This document shows, in pieces, positions 1 to 8,234 of a stretch of 64,000 nt of DNA. The notes beneath the pieces were generated by a model. That model did not search any database. It was not told the origin of the DNA and worked only from the letters and a program-made list of their open reading frames with translations. A program made the translations under genes and the position numbers. This DNA comes from Paenibacillus sp. FSL R5-0623. GTDB taxonomy: Bacteria; Bacillota; Bacilli; Paenibacillales; Paenibacillaceae. Every line of letters begins with the position of its first letter. The stretch's first letter is position 1. The stretch covers positions 5,952,001 to 6,016,000 of the forward strand of contig NZ_CP150233.1 of assembly GCF_037974265.1 (NCBI RefSeq). The letters run 5' to 3'.

Positions 1-15
1 TCATAATGATCTCCT
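1..15 (-). promoter_or_regulatory. Ribosome binding site and start codon of a gene leaving the left edge
   Basis: On the minus strand an AGGAGA motif (positions 15 to 10) sits five bases upstream of an ATG (positions 4 to 2). This is what the first codon of a leftward gene looks like. Only the start codon is inside the window, so the product cannot be named. The 220 bases to the next gene on the right would then be a divergent promoter region. Confidence 0.5.
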
Positions 16-225
16 ACGTAATGAAAATTTGTCACGCCTTCACCTCATTTCCTGATCCTAAGCGATCTATTCAACAGACAGATGCCAGTCTCCTGTTTAT
101 ATACACATGTTTACAAGTTGGAGATAATTCAGAATTATTCTGGATATGTTCGGGGTTTAATATAAAGCCATAAGGGACAGCGAGCCCATTAAACAAAACT
201 AACCCCCAACTTGAAGGAGAGATAT

Positions 226-1335
226 ATGATGAAAAAAAACATGAAGAAATCCGTAGCAACGATGATGGTACTGGGCATGACTTTAACAGGAGCAACGGGT
301 GTATTCGCCGGAACACAGCTGGAGAAAATCTCTGCATACCTTAACCATGGAATTAGCTTCAATGTCGATGGCGCGGCTTACTCACCAACGGATGGCAATG
401 GCAACAAACTTGCGCCAATTACTTATAACAACTCTACTTATCTGCCCGTACGAGCGCTTGCTGATGCACTGCATGTGCCTGTATCCTATGACGGCAAAAA
501 AGGACAGGTCATGATCGGCCAAGCTACCAGCAATCCATCAGCCTTGACGAATGTAACGTATAGCGCTGCACAAAAAGCGGCAATTCAAAAAGCTTTTGCA
601 CAATTCGATGGGTTTGAAACAGCTTATGCCCCTCAGCAGATGATCGCAGGTGACACGTTCAAAAGTGTAGGTGCGGGTGGCGATGGTGTCAGCTTTATTT
701 TTAGCCATATGAAAGTGGATGTATCTCCAAGAGATTATTCGGACGGTTATACGAGCAAAGACGTGAAACTGTCCAATGGTATAATCGCCAAATGGTACAC
801 ACCAGATCAAACGGGCATGCTTACGTTCCAACTGGATGATCGCTATGTTACCCTTAGCTCCCCGGATCATAAGCTGAGCCAAACTCAGTTGCAACAAGTC
901 GCTGTCTCTGTTCAAAAGTCTAACAGCAACAATGATCAAGGGATCACTGCATTCGCTGATGTGAACTATAGCAAACAACAATTGGATAACATGCGTAAGG
1001 CATTTGCGAAGTTTGACGGATTCACCACTGCTTATGCCCCACAACATATGGTTGCTGGAGATACGTTCAAAAGCGTAGGTGCAGGCGGCGATGGTGTAAA
1101 CTTTGTTTTCAATCGTATGAATGTAACGGTATCCCCTAAAGACTACTCGTTCAGCTATGATGGCAAAACAGTAAAACTGCCTAATGGCGTATCAGCCAAA
1201 TGGTATACACCAGACCAAACGGATATGCTCACGTTCAAGCTGGATGATCGTTATGTAACTATCAGCTCACCGAATAACCAATTGACTCACACTCAACTGG
1301 AGCAAATGGCGGTATCTGTACAAAAAGTGAAATAA
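226..1335 (+). CDS. Secreted copper-amine-oxidase-type stalk domain protein with a tandem repeat
   Basis: The N-terminus has Lys residues followed by a hydrophobic stretch ending near VFAG, a typical Sec signal peptide. Residues about 40-95 match the small 'stalk' domain often annotated as copper amine oxidase N-terminal (pattern YLPVRALADAL followed by an isoleucine/valine-rich strand). The rest is two tandem copies of a roughly 125-residue unit (about nt 547-930 and 958-1327). Each copy carries FDGF, TAYAPQ, AGDTFKSVGAGGDGV, AKWYTPDQT and LDDRYVT. An upstream in-frame TTG at 211 exists, but a GAAGGAGA motif at 212-219 places the start at 226 (or 229). The protein is probably exported or wall-associated. 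The function of the repeat is unknown to me. Confidence 0.85.
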   Translation: MMKKNMKKSVATMMVLGMTLTGATGVFAGTQLEKISAYLNHGISFNVDGAAYSPTDGNGNKLAPITYNNSTYLPVRALADALHVPVSYDGKKGQVMIGQATSNPSALTNVTYSAAQKAAIQKAFAQFDGFETAYAPQQMIAGDTFKSVGAGGDGVSFIFSHMKVDVSPRDYSDGYTSKDVKLSNGIIAKWYTPDQTGMLTFQLDDRYVTLSSPDHKLSQTQLQQVAVSVQKSNSNNDQGITAFADVNYSKQQLDNMRKAFAKFDGFTTAYAPQHMVAGDTFKSVGAGGDGVNFVFNRMNVTVSPKDYSFSYDGKTVKLPNGVSAKWYTPDQTDMLTFKLDDRYVTISSPNNQLTHTQLEQMAVSVQKVK

Positions 1336-1469
1336 AAATAAACATACATCATTTCGGTCCCGCTCTATGAGCTGGGGCTGATTTGATGTGTGTTTTGTCC
1401 TATGTAAGACACGCTGCACTGATCTGAAAACAAGGCTTTTGTCCAGCTTCATTTTGAAAAAGATGGGGT

Positions 1470-1475
1470 TATAAT
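1470..1475 (+). promoter_or_regulatory. Possible -10 element for the WXG100 gene
   Basis: A perfect TATAAT lies 45 bases upstream of the WXG100 start codon. I see no good -35 at the usual distance; a TTGAAA at 1454-1459 is only ten bases away. Treat as a weak prediction. Confidence 0.3.
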
Positions 1476-1520
1476 GGAATATACATTATCTTATGCAAGA
1501 AGAGAAACGGAGTGGACCTC

Positions 1521-1796
1521 ATGAACCAGCGTATTGATCTGTCCCCAGAAGAACTGCAACAACTTGCGGGTGAGTTCAATAAGGCATCCCAGAACGGACA
1601 TGATATTCTTACCCAACTCAAAACGATGATTGATCAGTCTGAGGGACAGTGGGAAGGGGAACGCCAGCGAGAGTTTCTCGGGCGTATGAATGACAGCATG
1701 ACAAACATCGGTCATTATTTGCGCGGTTTACAGGAAACCAGCACCAGTCTTCAACAGACAGCGACGCGTTTCCGCGAAACGGATCAGTCACGTTAG
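1521..1796 (+). CDS. WXG100 (ESAT-6-like) family protein
   Basis: This is a 91-residue helical protein with a central W-E-G motif (GQWEGERQREF) flanked by two amphipathic helices, the hallmark of WXG100 proteins secreted by type VII (ESX/Yuk) systems. The family forms helical-hairpin dimers and acts as substrate or partner for larger LXG/WXG effectors. An in-frame GTG at 1512 lies inside the likely ribosome binding site (ACGGAGTGG), so the ATG at 1521 is the better start. The secretion ATPase (EssC/YukBA) is not in this window, so this is a satellite locus. The stop codon lies in the loop of the downstream terminator. Confidence 0.85.
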   Translation: MNQRIDLSPEELQQLAGEFNKASQNGHDILTQLKTMIDQSEGQWEGERQREFLGRMNDSMTNIGHYLRGLQETSTSLQQTATRFRETDQSR

Positions 1797-1814
1797 GACT
1801 GATCCGTTTTTTTT
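1777..1814 (+). terminator. Rho-independent terminator overlapping the WXG100 stop codon
   Basis: A 13-bp perfect stem (AAACGGATCAGTC pairing with GACTGATCCGTTT) is followed by a run of T. The TAG stop codon at 1794-1796 is in the loop, so translation ends inside the hairpin. Confidence 0.85.
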
Positions 1815-1852
1815 CATTTCCTCATATGTAGAACCGACCTTTACAACTCGGG

Positions 1853-2122
1853 CTACTTACGCTCCAGTTCCGCCGCAAATGTCTCTTCCTCCTGATCCAC
1901 ATACCCTCTGAAAATGATCTCTTCGATATCTTCATGATTGAATACATACGTATAATCCGGATTGATGTAACCCTCAGGGTATAGACAGCCAATATAATCA
2001 AATTGACGGGGTGGTTCTGTCATTAACATCTGCTTGCGTCCATAGATGACAAGCTTCTTGGTGCCTTCTTTTAAACGAATAACAGACCCATTCGGCAGAA
2101 ACGAAGCTATATTTTTTTCCAA
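1853..2122 (-). CDS. DUF4176-like small protein of a type VII secretion locus
   Basis: This 89-residue protein has the pattern LPNGSVIRLKEGTKKLVIYGR near the N-terminus, then an acidic, aromatic C-terminal part with FNHEDIEEIIFRGYVD. It matches my memory of the DUF4176 family, whose genes lie beside LXG/WXG effectors. The start is TTG, supported by AAGGAGG nine bases upstream. It is last in a minus-strand set (4742 to 1853) with a membrane protein and a WXG-like effector candidate. A chaperone or adaptor role is inferred only from context. Confidence 0.65.
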   Translation of the reverse strand: MEKNIASFLPNGSVIRLKEGTKKLVIYGRKQMLMTEPPRQFDYIGCLYPEGYINPDYTYVFNHEDIEEIIFRGYVDQEEETFAAELERK

Positions 2123-2159
2123 AATGATCGCCCTCCTTAATTATGTCTCTATCCTGCAA

Positions 2160-2873
2160 TTACCCCTCTGATTTGTTCATAACCTGGCGAAGCCAGTAAT
2201 ACCGATGCAAGTCCATAATGAAGTGAAACACGACAAAGGCCAGCATAATGTATACACACATCAGCACAACAGCCACAGTCTGTTGCGTAACAAAGGCCAG
2301 TGAAATATTGGCCAGAAGATATGCTCCGCCCGTAATCATCGTTAATGTGGCAACAGGCATACCCGGGCTTTTATCCCCTTTTTTCCGCTGAGGGGGCTGC
2401 CGTAGCTTACGCAAACGAAACTTCACGTATTGAAACAAGGCAAAACCATATACTGCAAATGATCCAATGGCGTACCAAGGTGTCGTCAGAGCAAGTGTCC
2501 CGTAGGCAAATTTCTGTATAATCACCATAAATCCCACAGAACAAACGATGCCAAATACCCCTCGGAACAATACATAATTCAGTTGGAGTCTGCGTGGGGC
2601 AGCAATAAGGGCAATCGCCCATATATTCATAAAGACTAGCGGTGGCACGAGAATATACGCATACATAGATTGGAACGGGACACTGAACACGGGAATGAGC
2701 AGAAATACGTTAAGAAAAAACAGAACCAGCGTACCTACACTCAGTCGAATACCATCTGCCGCATAGATGACCAGATAGTTCTCAAATGTTTCCCTTGGGT
2801 AAGGAGTGCCTTCATACATTGTAGAAACAACGACGTCACGGGCCGAGGGTTTTGAACGTTTTTTGTTCGCCAT
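2160..2873 (-). CDS. Multi-pass membrane protein of the WXG locus, function unknown
   Basis: This 237-residue protein begins with a basic cytoplasmic segment and then has about six hydrophobic helices. Helix pairs are at roughly 45-95 and 105-150, and a further pair is near 175-220. A Lys/Arg-rich loop (RFRLRKLRQPPQRKKG) separates the two halves. I do not recognise the family. The ATG directly abuts the stop codon of the upstream effector-like gene, so the two are probably translationally coupled. It may serve as immunity or membrane partner to that protein, but this is inference from order. Confidence 0.7.
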   Translation of the reverse strand: MANKKRSKPSARDVVVSTMYEGTPYPRETFENYLVIYAADGIRLSVGTLVLFFLNVFLLIPVFSVPFQSMYAYILVPPLVFMNIWAIALIAAPRRLQLNYVLFRGVFGIVCSVGFMVIIQKFAYGTLALTTPWYAIGSFAVYGFALFQYVKFRLRKLRQPPQRKKGDKSPGMPVATLTMITGGAYLLANISLAFVTQQTVAVVLMCVYIMLAFVVFHFIMDLHRYYWLRQVMNKSEG

Positions 2874-3836
2874 TTATTTAAACCACCCCGCCACTGTGGA
2901 CCAGGCTTTCTTCGCACCATGCTTAACAACATCCTTCACCGAATCATCCTTCCCGTCACCGTCCAAATCCATATTCATCGTAACCCCTTCAGCTAGGTAA
3001 GTCAGACCTACGGAAACGCCCAACCCCACTGCACCTACTGCAAGCACAGGTGCCGCCGCAGGCAAGATGGCCGCAGTCAACAGCGTTGCACCTACCGTTG
3101 TTGCACCGCCTACGACAACATTCCCAATGATATCACCAGCAATTTTGTCACTGCCCGCGTTCTGATTGATGTTCTCTTGGGTATCTGTAAACACGTCTAT
3201 TCCCACACTTGCCCAGCCAAGCTTGTCTGTCAAGGCCGATTTTACGGCATAACCAGGCTTGATCATAGAAGCTACTTCTTTAATCTGAGGAGTAGCCGTT
3301 CCATTGGCAATTTTGGCTTCGATATCACGCACATAATGGATTTTGTAATCCCTTGGTCTGCCGTTCGCAGCCTTATTGTCTTTAACTGAATCATAGCTCT
3401 CACGGACTAGAACGCGAGGAGAATTCCGATCCAATTGAGCCTTGATCATATAACCGTTCTTCACGCGATAACCCAATCTGGCAACTGCCGCTGCTCCTGT
3501 CAATGTTCCTACCGTGCTCCCAGGGCCATCAAAAGGAGCGAGTGGATTGATACCCGTAAGCCCAAATGTCCCCCCTGACTGATCCTCCTGTTCCATCTTC
3601 TCACGGGTTGTCTTTACATATGCAGCCAGCTGCTGCATGCTCTGTCCAGCCGTCTGAAACCGCTGCTGATGTGTCTGGTACAGACCAATAATCGTCTGTC
3701 GATTCCCCGACTGCCAAGCAGCTCCCTGAATGGCATGTTGGAGAAGACTGTCCACCTGTTGCAGTTGTGCCGTCACCTGTTCAATCTGCTGTGCGAGTGA
3801 ATTCAGATAGTCTGACTTCATGACAATTTTGGTCAA
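2874..3836 (-). CDS. WXG-like T7SS effector candidate with hydrophobic C-terminal region
   Basis: The first ~100 residues are Gln-rich and helical, with AAWQSGNRQTI at the turn, resembling WXG100/LXG leaders. The middle is a charged region. Residues about 235-290 are a Gly/Ala/Val-rich hydrophobic hairpin of the type seen in membrane-active toxins or polymorphic effectors. A DLDGDGKDD acidic loop, resembling a calcium site, precedes a Lys/Trp-rich tail. The start codon is TTG with AAGGGGG eight bases upstream; an in-frame ATG at 3821 is the alternative. No toxin catalytic motif was recognised. The effector role rests on the leader and the neighbouring genes. Confidence 0.7.
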   Translation of the reverse strand: MTKIVMKSDYLNSLAQQIEQVTAQLQQVDSLLQHAIQGAAWQSGNRQTIIGLYQTHQQRFQTAGQSMQQLAAYVKTTREKMEQEDQSGGTFGLTGINPLAPFDGPGSTVGTLTGAAAVARLGYRVKNGYMIKAQLDRNSPRVLVRESYDSVKDNKAANGRPRDYKIHYVRDIEAKIANGTATPQIKEVASMIKPGYAVKSALTDKLGWASVGIDVFTDTQENINQNAGSDKIAGDIIGNVVVGGATTVGATLLTAAILPAAAPVLAVGAVGLGVSVGLTYLAEGVTMNMDLDGDGKDDSVKDVVKHGAKKAWSTVAGWFK

Positions 3837-3881
3837 CTGGATTCCCCCTTAGTTTACATATATGTATGAATCATATCGGAC

Positions 3882-4742
3882 TTAAACTCCGGACAGTACG
3901 GATAATGAACGCGTCGTTAGCAGAAACAGGCTTTGCACTAGTTCTTCTTCCGTTATCTTGAAAGCTGTAAATAGACCATTCTCTTCCCCCTCAAGGAACA
4001 ACCAATTACCGTGGATACTACCTATAAAATAAATGGTTTGCGGCTGTCCTTCCTGTCCTCGGGTGTACACTTCATACTGCCCCCACTTCTCCAGCGTGGC
4101 AAAGCCTTTAGCCAATGTCTGCATCAAAGCCTGATCCAGATGCCGATCCTCTTGCAAGATAGATTCGAACATCTCCAGTGCTGAATCGACCGCCAACGCA
4201 GACAGACGCTGCAACGTTTCTACCTGCATGGGTGTACGAATTGTATCCTGTGATTGAGGGTTTACATTGGAAGCTAATGGATCAGGTAGTTCAATCCGAT
4301 TCCCAATGACCTGAAACATTTTTTCGAATTCGTCAAAAGAAGTGAGTAGCGCCTGATCTTGTGCAGGTTCCCAGACCCACTCAACCAACTGCATGCCTGA
4401 CAAAAATCCATAGGTCACCGATGATTTCCCATCTGTTGCACGCAAATCTAGTCTGGTTATTGCACTACTGAGCTTACAGCCTGTAAGCAGGTTGTATATT
4501 TGCGGGTCTATGGTGATCTGTTGATTGTCCAATTCAATAATACCTTCTTCAACAAGACCTGTGAGAATTTGTTCATAGCTATGCTTGGCCTGTTCACCCT
4601 GTAATGAAGGGTCTTTCAGATCCATGAGAAGCTGATCCGCTTCCGGAATATTCATCAGTTGGAACAACAACAAGGCCTCCCGGCCGCAACACTGAAACGA
4701 TGTATATGAAGGCAAAGTCATTCCCCTTTTCCATGCTGTCAA
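3882..4742 (-). CDS. Unrecognised protein upstream of the WXG effector (EspG-like chaperone possible)
   Basis: This is a soluble protein of about 280 residues with no signal peptide or membrane segment. Its N-terminal half is winged-helix-like or mixed alpha/beta. The C-terminal half has alternating strands, including YFIGSIHGNWLFLEGEENG. By size and position it could be an EspG-like chaperone for the downstream WXG protein, but I see no diagnostic motif. The start is uncertain: the first TTG (4742) lacks a ribosome site, while AAAAGGGGA lies just before an ATG at 4721 and a TTG at 4715. Confidence 0.55.
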   Translation of the reverse strand: MTAWKRGMTLPSYTSFQCCGREALLLFQLMNIPEADQLLMDLKDPSLQGEQAKHSYEQILTGLVEEGIIELDNQQITIDPQIYNLLTGCKLSSAITRLDLRATDGKSSVTYGFLSGMQLVEWVWEPAQDQALLTSFDEFEKMFQVIGNRIELPDPLASNVNPQSQDTIRTPMQVETLQRLSALAVDSALEMFESILQEDRHLDQALMQTLAKGFATLEKWGQYEVYTRGQEGQPQTIYFIGSIHGNWLFLEGEENGLFTAFKITEEELVQSLFLLTTRSLSVLSGV

Positions 4743-4853
4743 TTTAAAGACGTTGGCGAAAGATTCTATTCTTTTATTGTAAAAGGAACCTTGGCTGGGC
4801 TCAATGCGCCCCCACTCCTGATATTAAGCCATTAGGCCTGATTATATTTACCC

Positions 4854-4892
4854 AAAAAAATGAAAAAGGCACAGCAAAAATGATGCTGTACC
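4854..4892 (-). terminator. Rho-independent terminator of the 652-residue stalk protein gene
   Basis: Read on the minus strand, GGTACAGCA pairs with TGCTGTGCC and is followed by TTTTTCATTTTTTT. It lies about 17 bases beyond the stop codon at 4910. Confidence 0.75.
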
Positions 4893-4909
4893 GGAACTGC
4901 TTATTTTCT

Positions 4910-6868
4910 TTAGAATTTATTTTTATCAAATGGTTCTGGAAGCTTTAAGGAGTACACCATCGTTGATTTTCCTTCGTTCACGGGAACAATCACGTTAAGC
5001 ACACCATCTTGTAACATGTTTTCCGGAATTTTGGCTGTGCTAAATCCCCACTTCCTTTCAGGTATGTCCGTTAAAGATACTTTCCCGATCACCGAAGTGT
5101 AGTCTGGATTGGTGAACAGCAACTCTGTAATTGAATCTTTAGAGGAGGAAATGGTCAATGTTCGATCAAAATTCAGCACTACACCATCAATTCGGTCTGG
5201 CACAGCTGATTCCATCGGCCTAGTATTTACCGGATCTAATTGGTAACTGTCCCCTACCCGATCCATCCATCGTGCTCTTGCATGAAAAGGAAGAATTTTG
5301 GAATCCATGGCTAGATCAGTTCCCTTTTCTTCATCGCTCATGCTTAATTGTTTGTTGTACCTGCTTCCTTTTGTCTCCGATACTTTGAGCCCCAAGTCCT
5401 TACTCCACTGACCTAAAGGAATAAAGGTCTGATTGTATAGCGTCAACAATTGTTTTGAAGGTTGATTTACACTGGAAGAACGCTGTCCACGAGTGAAGGT
5501 GATCCGATCCTTGCCGAGATTATATTGAATATGAAATGCTTTAGTGAATACTTCTAAAGGAACATAATGCTGCCCTTCCATATAGAAGGTGGGCTGTCCT
5601 TTATACTCCAATACACCCTGATCAGACTTAATGGCTACAGGCTCCATGGGGAAAAAGATAGTAGAGAACTGAAAGGAATTCCAGTAATTTTTCCAGTCAA
5701 TGTACGTACCATAATTCAATTTAAGATGTTTATTTTCTGAAATAACATATAAGGATGGCGGGTAAGAGCCTGGATTGGAAAAATACTGTTCAATAATATA
5801 CTCATCCTCAGTAATCCACTGAATACTTTCGGTACGAGCACGATAAGGAGAATCATAGGAACGAATCCGCTTAAGGGTCTTCAGATCATAAACTTGTACC
5901 TTGGACGACTCCATTTTACTATCCAGACCGTTCTCTGTGACCAGAACCAATGTTTTTCTTTCGGGCGAGATAAATGAATGCACATAGCCTACTCGCTCTT
6001 TAATCAGTGTGGTTTTTTTACCATTCTTGGTTACAACCACGGTCCAGTCTGATTTCCGATCCCTCGTGTTACCTTGAGAAACATTTAGATGAACATCTGC
6101 ACTTACCTGAAAAGCTTTAGTAGACAAGCCTGTATTCTGGTCAGGCTTCATCCACAAGTCGCTTACTTTGGCCTTTTTCCCCTTTATACCGCCATATTCA
6201 AGATAGTGGCAATCTAAAGTATCTGTGCAATACACCCCAAAATTACGGGTTTGTGGAATTGGTGATACCACATATTTGGTATCTGTAAAATCCCTTTCCA
6301 ACAAAATATTTCCGCGAGTGTATATTTTTTTTCCTGTGACCATGGAATAGTAGTTGGATTTATGTACGTTTTTCTCGTAAATCGTATAATATATTCCGAT
6401 TTGAGGTTCCAAGTAGATACGGTTTTCACCCTCATGGACCTTGCGAAGTGTGTTCGAGCTATAGTCATACTCGTACAAAACGTAATAATGCTGCTTATCA
6501 TCCGTGGCATAATAAGTTATGTATCCTTTTAACCCTGCTGGTGTGTCACTAACAATAGGATCATAATGATGGGAAGTTGTCGTCAGACCGGTATGTATTC
6601 TAGGGAGAACAGCTGGATCGGTAAAATGGTACTCATTTTCTTTGAGTTCACCAGTATCAAAACTCGTTCGAAGCGTAGTCACGGTCACCTCCGTGCCTCT
6701 GATTGCAAAACGAATGTTATGTTGCACCCGATCTGTGGATGAAATGGATCGCTCTGCGTTCTGAGCGGTTTGAGTTATTGAAGTAGACGCTGAGACTGTG
6801 AATTCCGACATGCTAAGTATAAAGATTGAAACTAAACTGACGATGAGCCATTTGGATACTCTGGACAT
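4910..6868 (-). CDS. Secreted protein with a Cu-amine-oxidase-type stalk domain
   Basis: Residues 1-27 form a signal peptide (basic start, hydrophobic core, ending near VSAS). The middle (about 100-410) is rich in beta strands with repeated Y/W-containing blocks that suggest a propeller-like fold. At about 430-500 the stalk domain pattern occurs (MEGQHYVPLEVFTKAF, then DRITFTRG). A strand-rich C-terminus ends with PEPFDK. AAAGGAG precedes the ATG. It is a single-gene unit with its own terminator. It is probably surface-located. No enzymatic motif was recognised, so the role is unknown. Confidence 0.8.
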   Translation of the reverse strand: MSRVSKWLIVSLVSIFILSMSEFTVSASTSITQTAQNAERSISSTDRVQHNIRFAIRGTEVTVTTLRTSFDTGELKENEYHFTDPAVLPRIHTGLTTTSHHYDPIVSDTPAGLKGYITYYATDDKQHYYVLYEYDYSSNTLRKVHEGENRIYLEPQIGIYYTIYEKNVHKSNYYSMVTGKKIYTRGNILLERDFTDTKYVVSPIPQTRNFGVYCTDTLDCHYLEYGGIKGKKAKVSDLWMKPDQNTGLSTKAFQVSADVHLNVSQGNTRDRKSDWTVVVTKNGKKTTLIKERVGYVHSFISPERKTLVLVTENGLDSKMESSKVQVYDLKTLKRIRSYDSPYRARTESIQWITEDEYIIEQYFSNPGSYPPSLYVISENKHLKLNYGTYIDWKNYWNSFQFSTIFFPMEPVAIKSDQGVLEYKGQPTFYMEGQHYVPLEVFTKAFHIQYNLGKDRITFTRGQRSSSVNQPSKQLLTLYNQTFIPLGQWSKDLGLKVSETKGSRYNKQLSMSDEEKGTDLAMDSKILPFHARARWMDRVGDSYQLDPVNTRPMESAVPDRIDGVVLNFDRTLTISSSKDSITELLFTNPDYTSVIGKVSLTDIPERKWGFSTAKIPENMLQDGVLNVIVPVNEGKSTMVYSLKLPEPFDKNKF

Positions 6869-7091
6869 ACTTAACTCCTTTTCTGTGTAATAGATTTGGT
6901 TGAGACTCGTTAAGTATAGAACTTTTAATCTAAATATTCATTACTTTTTCTTCCACCTTTCGGTCCTAATGAAACATTCCAAAGGACAGAGACGGATATA
7001 TTCATTTATCTGTCAGCTGCCACCTTAGAATCTACTAAATCTCTTTCTCCATATGGGATGTTACCGCTTACTAGCTGCTTTGATTAATCCA

Positions 7092-8156
7092 TCAAACCTT
7101 TAGATCAGCCAAACGAACAACCCTGCGATACATCATCGCATCCATCAAATCCTCCCAATCGAGCTCACTGGCATTAACGTCTCGATAATAGACCGCAGTA
7201 GCAGGCAAGAAACCAACCAGCGGCCCTGTACCACCACATATCAGGCTCCCGCCGTCTCCGCCTTTGGGCATCACATCTTCAACCGAATCCAGTGTAAGCT
7301 CATACTTGTAGGGATCACCGGCAAATTGCACTCCGAAGAAATTTGGCAGTTCCAGATCATAAGGACAATCATCCATTTCTTCAACTCGTGAAGAGGCCGC
7401 CTCTGCCAATCCATCCACAATCTCATCAATGCCTTCCAGACTTCCAAAATGCTTCAATCTCATCGTATAGTCGAAGCTGTCACCCCAGGGAAATAACGTG
7501 CGACAACCGCCGCCATAGATATACTCCCATTCGTCTTCGGTCAGCAAACCAAAGCCCGCCGCAGCTTCCTCCCTCAGAACGTCTTCCAGCTCTATTCCTT
7601 CGTTAAACCACAGGATTCGAACTTCATCCTCACCTTGGCGAATCAGACGAAATTGTTGATGCAATTCATATTCACGTATTTCCGATTGCTTAAACTGCTC
7701 CAGTGCTGACGGGAAATCAGGATTTTCCTGTGCAAATGCTTCCTCCTCAGACACTTCAATCCAGCCAAGAGAGATCAGGTCACATTCAACGAGCATTGGC
7801 CCAATATTCACTTCTCTCACAGGTGACATTTGACTCGCCAGAAACGAATCCACGTCCTCCACACCATACTCACTGACCGTTTCATGCAGGTCGGCTGAGG
7901 TCTCTTCGTTCATACCATGCTGCCAACGATCCCAGCCGAGTGTTACTTGATCCCCAGGGACAAACACAAATCTCAGCCCATCCTCCGTAAATACACCTGT
8001 CTCCATCCGCTGACCGAATCGTTCAAATGTCTCGAGACCCTCATATACCATACCGTCTGGTAACCGACGAACAAGCTTACGCATCATAGCCTCTTTGTCC
8101 TGAGCATTCAACGCCTGCCACATGTCTCGTCTCAATGCCTCCACAACTTCCCCCAC
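7092..8156 (-). CDS. Protein with formylglycine-generating-enzyme-like (SUMF1) signature
   Basis: The segment FVFVPGDQVTLGWDRW near residues 65-80 and the block LLTEDEWEYIYGGGCRTLFPWGD near 220-242 match the start and central signature (TEaEWEya.rgG...ypWGd) of the FGE/sulfatase-modifying-factor fold. The usual C-terminal GG(S/A)W and Cys-containing motifs are not clear, although GGDGGSLICGGTG occurs late. It could therefore be a non-catalytic lectin-like FGE-fold protein. It is acidic, with no signal peptide. The GTG at 8156 is close to AAGGA, and an internal GTG or ATG is possible. It shares direction with the next gene but is 78 bases away. Confidence 0.6.
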   Translation of the reverse strand: MGEVVEALRRDMWQALNAQDKEAMMRKLVRRLPDGMVYEGLETFERFGQRMETGVFTEDGLRFVFVPGDQVTLGWDRWQHGMNEETSADLHETVSEYGVEDVDSFLASQMSPVREVNIGPMLVECDLISLGWIEVSEEEAFAQENPDFPSALEQFKQSEIREYELHQQFRLIRQGEDEVRILWFNEGIELEDVLREEAAAGFGLLTEDEWEYIYGGGCRTLFPWGDSFDYTMRLKHFGSLEGIDEIVDGLAEAASSRVEEMDDCPYDLELPNFFGVQFAGDPYKYELTLDSVEDVMPKGGDGGSLICGGTGPLVGFLPATAVYYRDVNASELDWEDLMDAMMYRRVVRLADLKV

Positions 8157-8234
8157 CTTTCCTTATGCACTTTCACTTCTCTAAAATGTTTTACTAGCTG
8201 GCACAGCACAATCTTACTTGTGTTGTTTACATTT

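Noticed and set aside
538..1047. A 169-codon minus-strand frame opposite the secreted repeat protein
   Set aside because: Shadow of the repeat-bearing gene; composition is Cys/Ile/Arg-rich and unlike a real protein.
1351..1400. Terminator after the first secreted protein gene
   Set aside because: A GC-rich patch can pair weakly but has no convincing stem and T tract.
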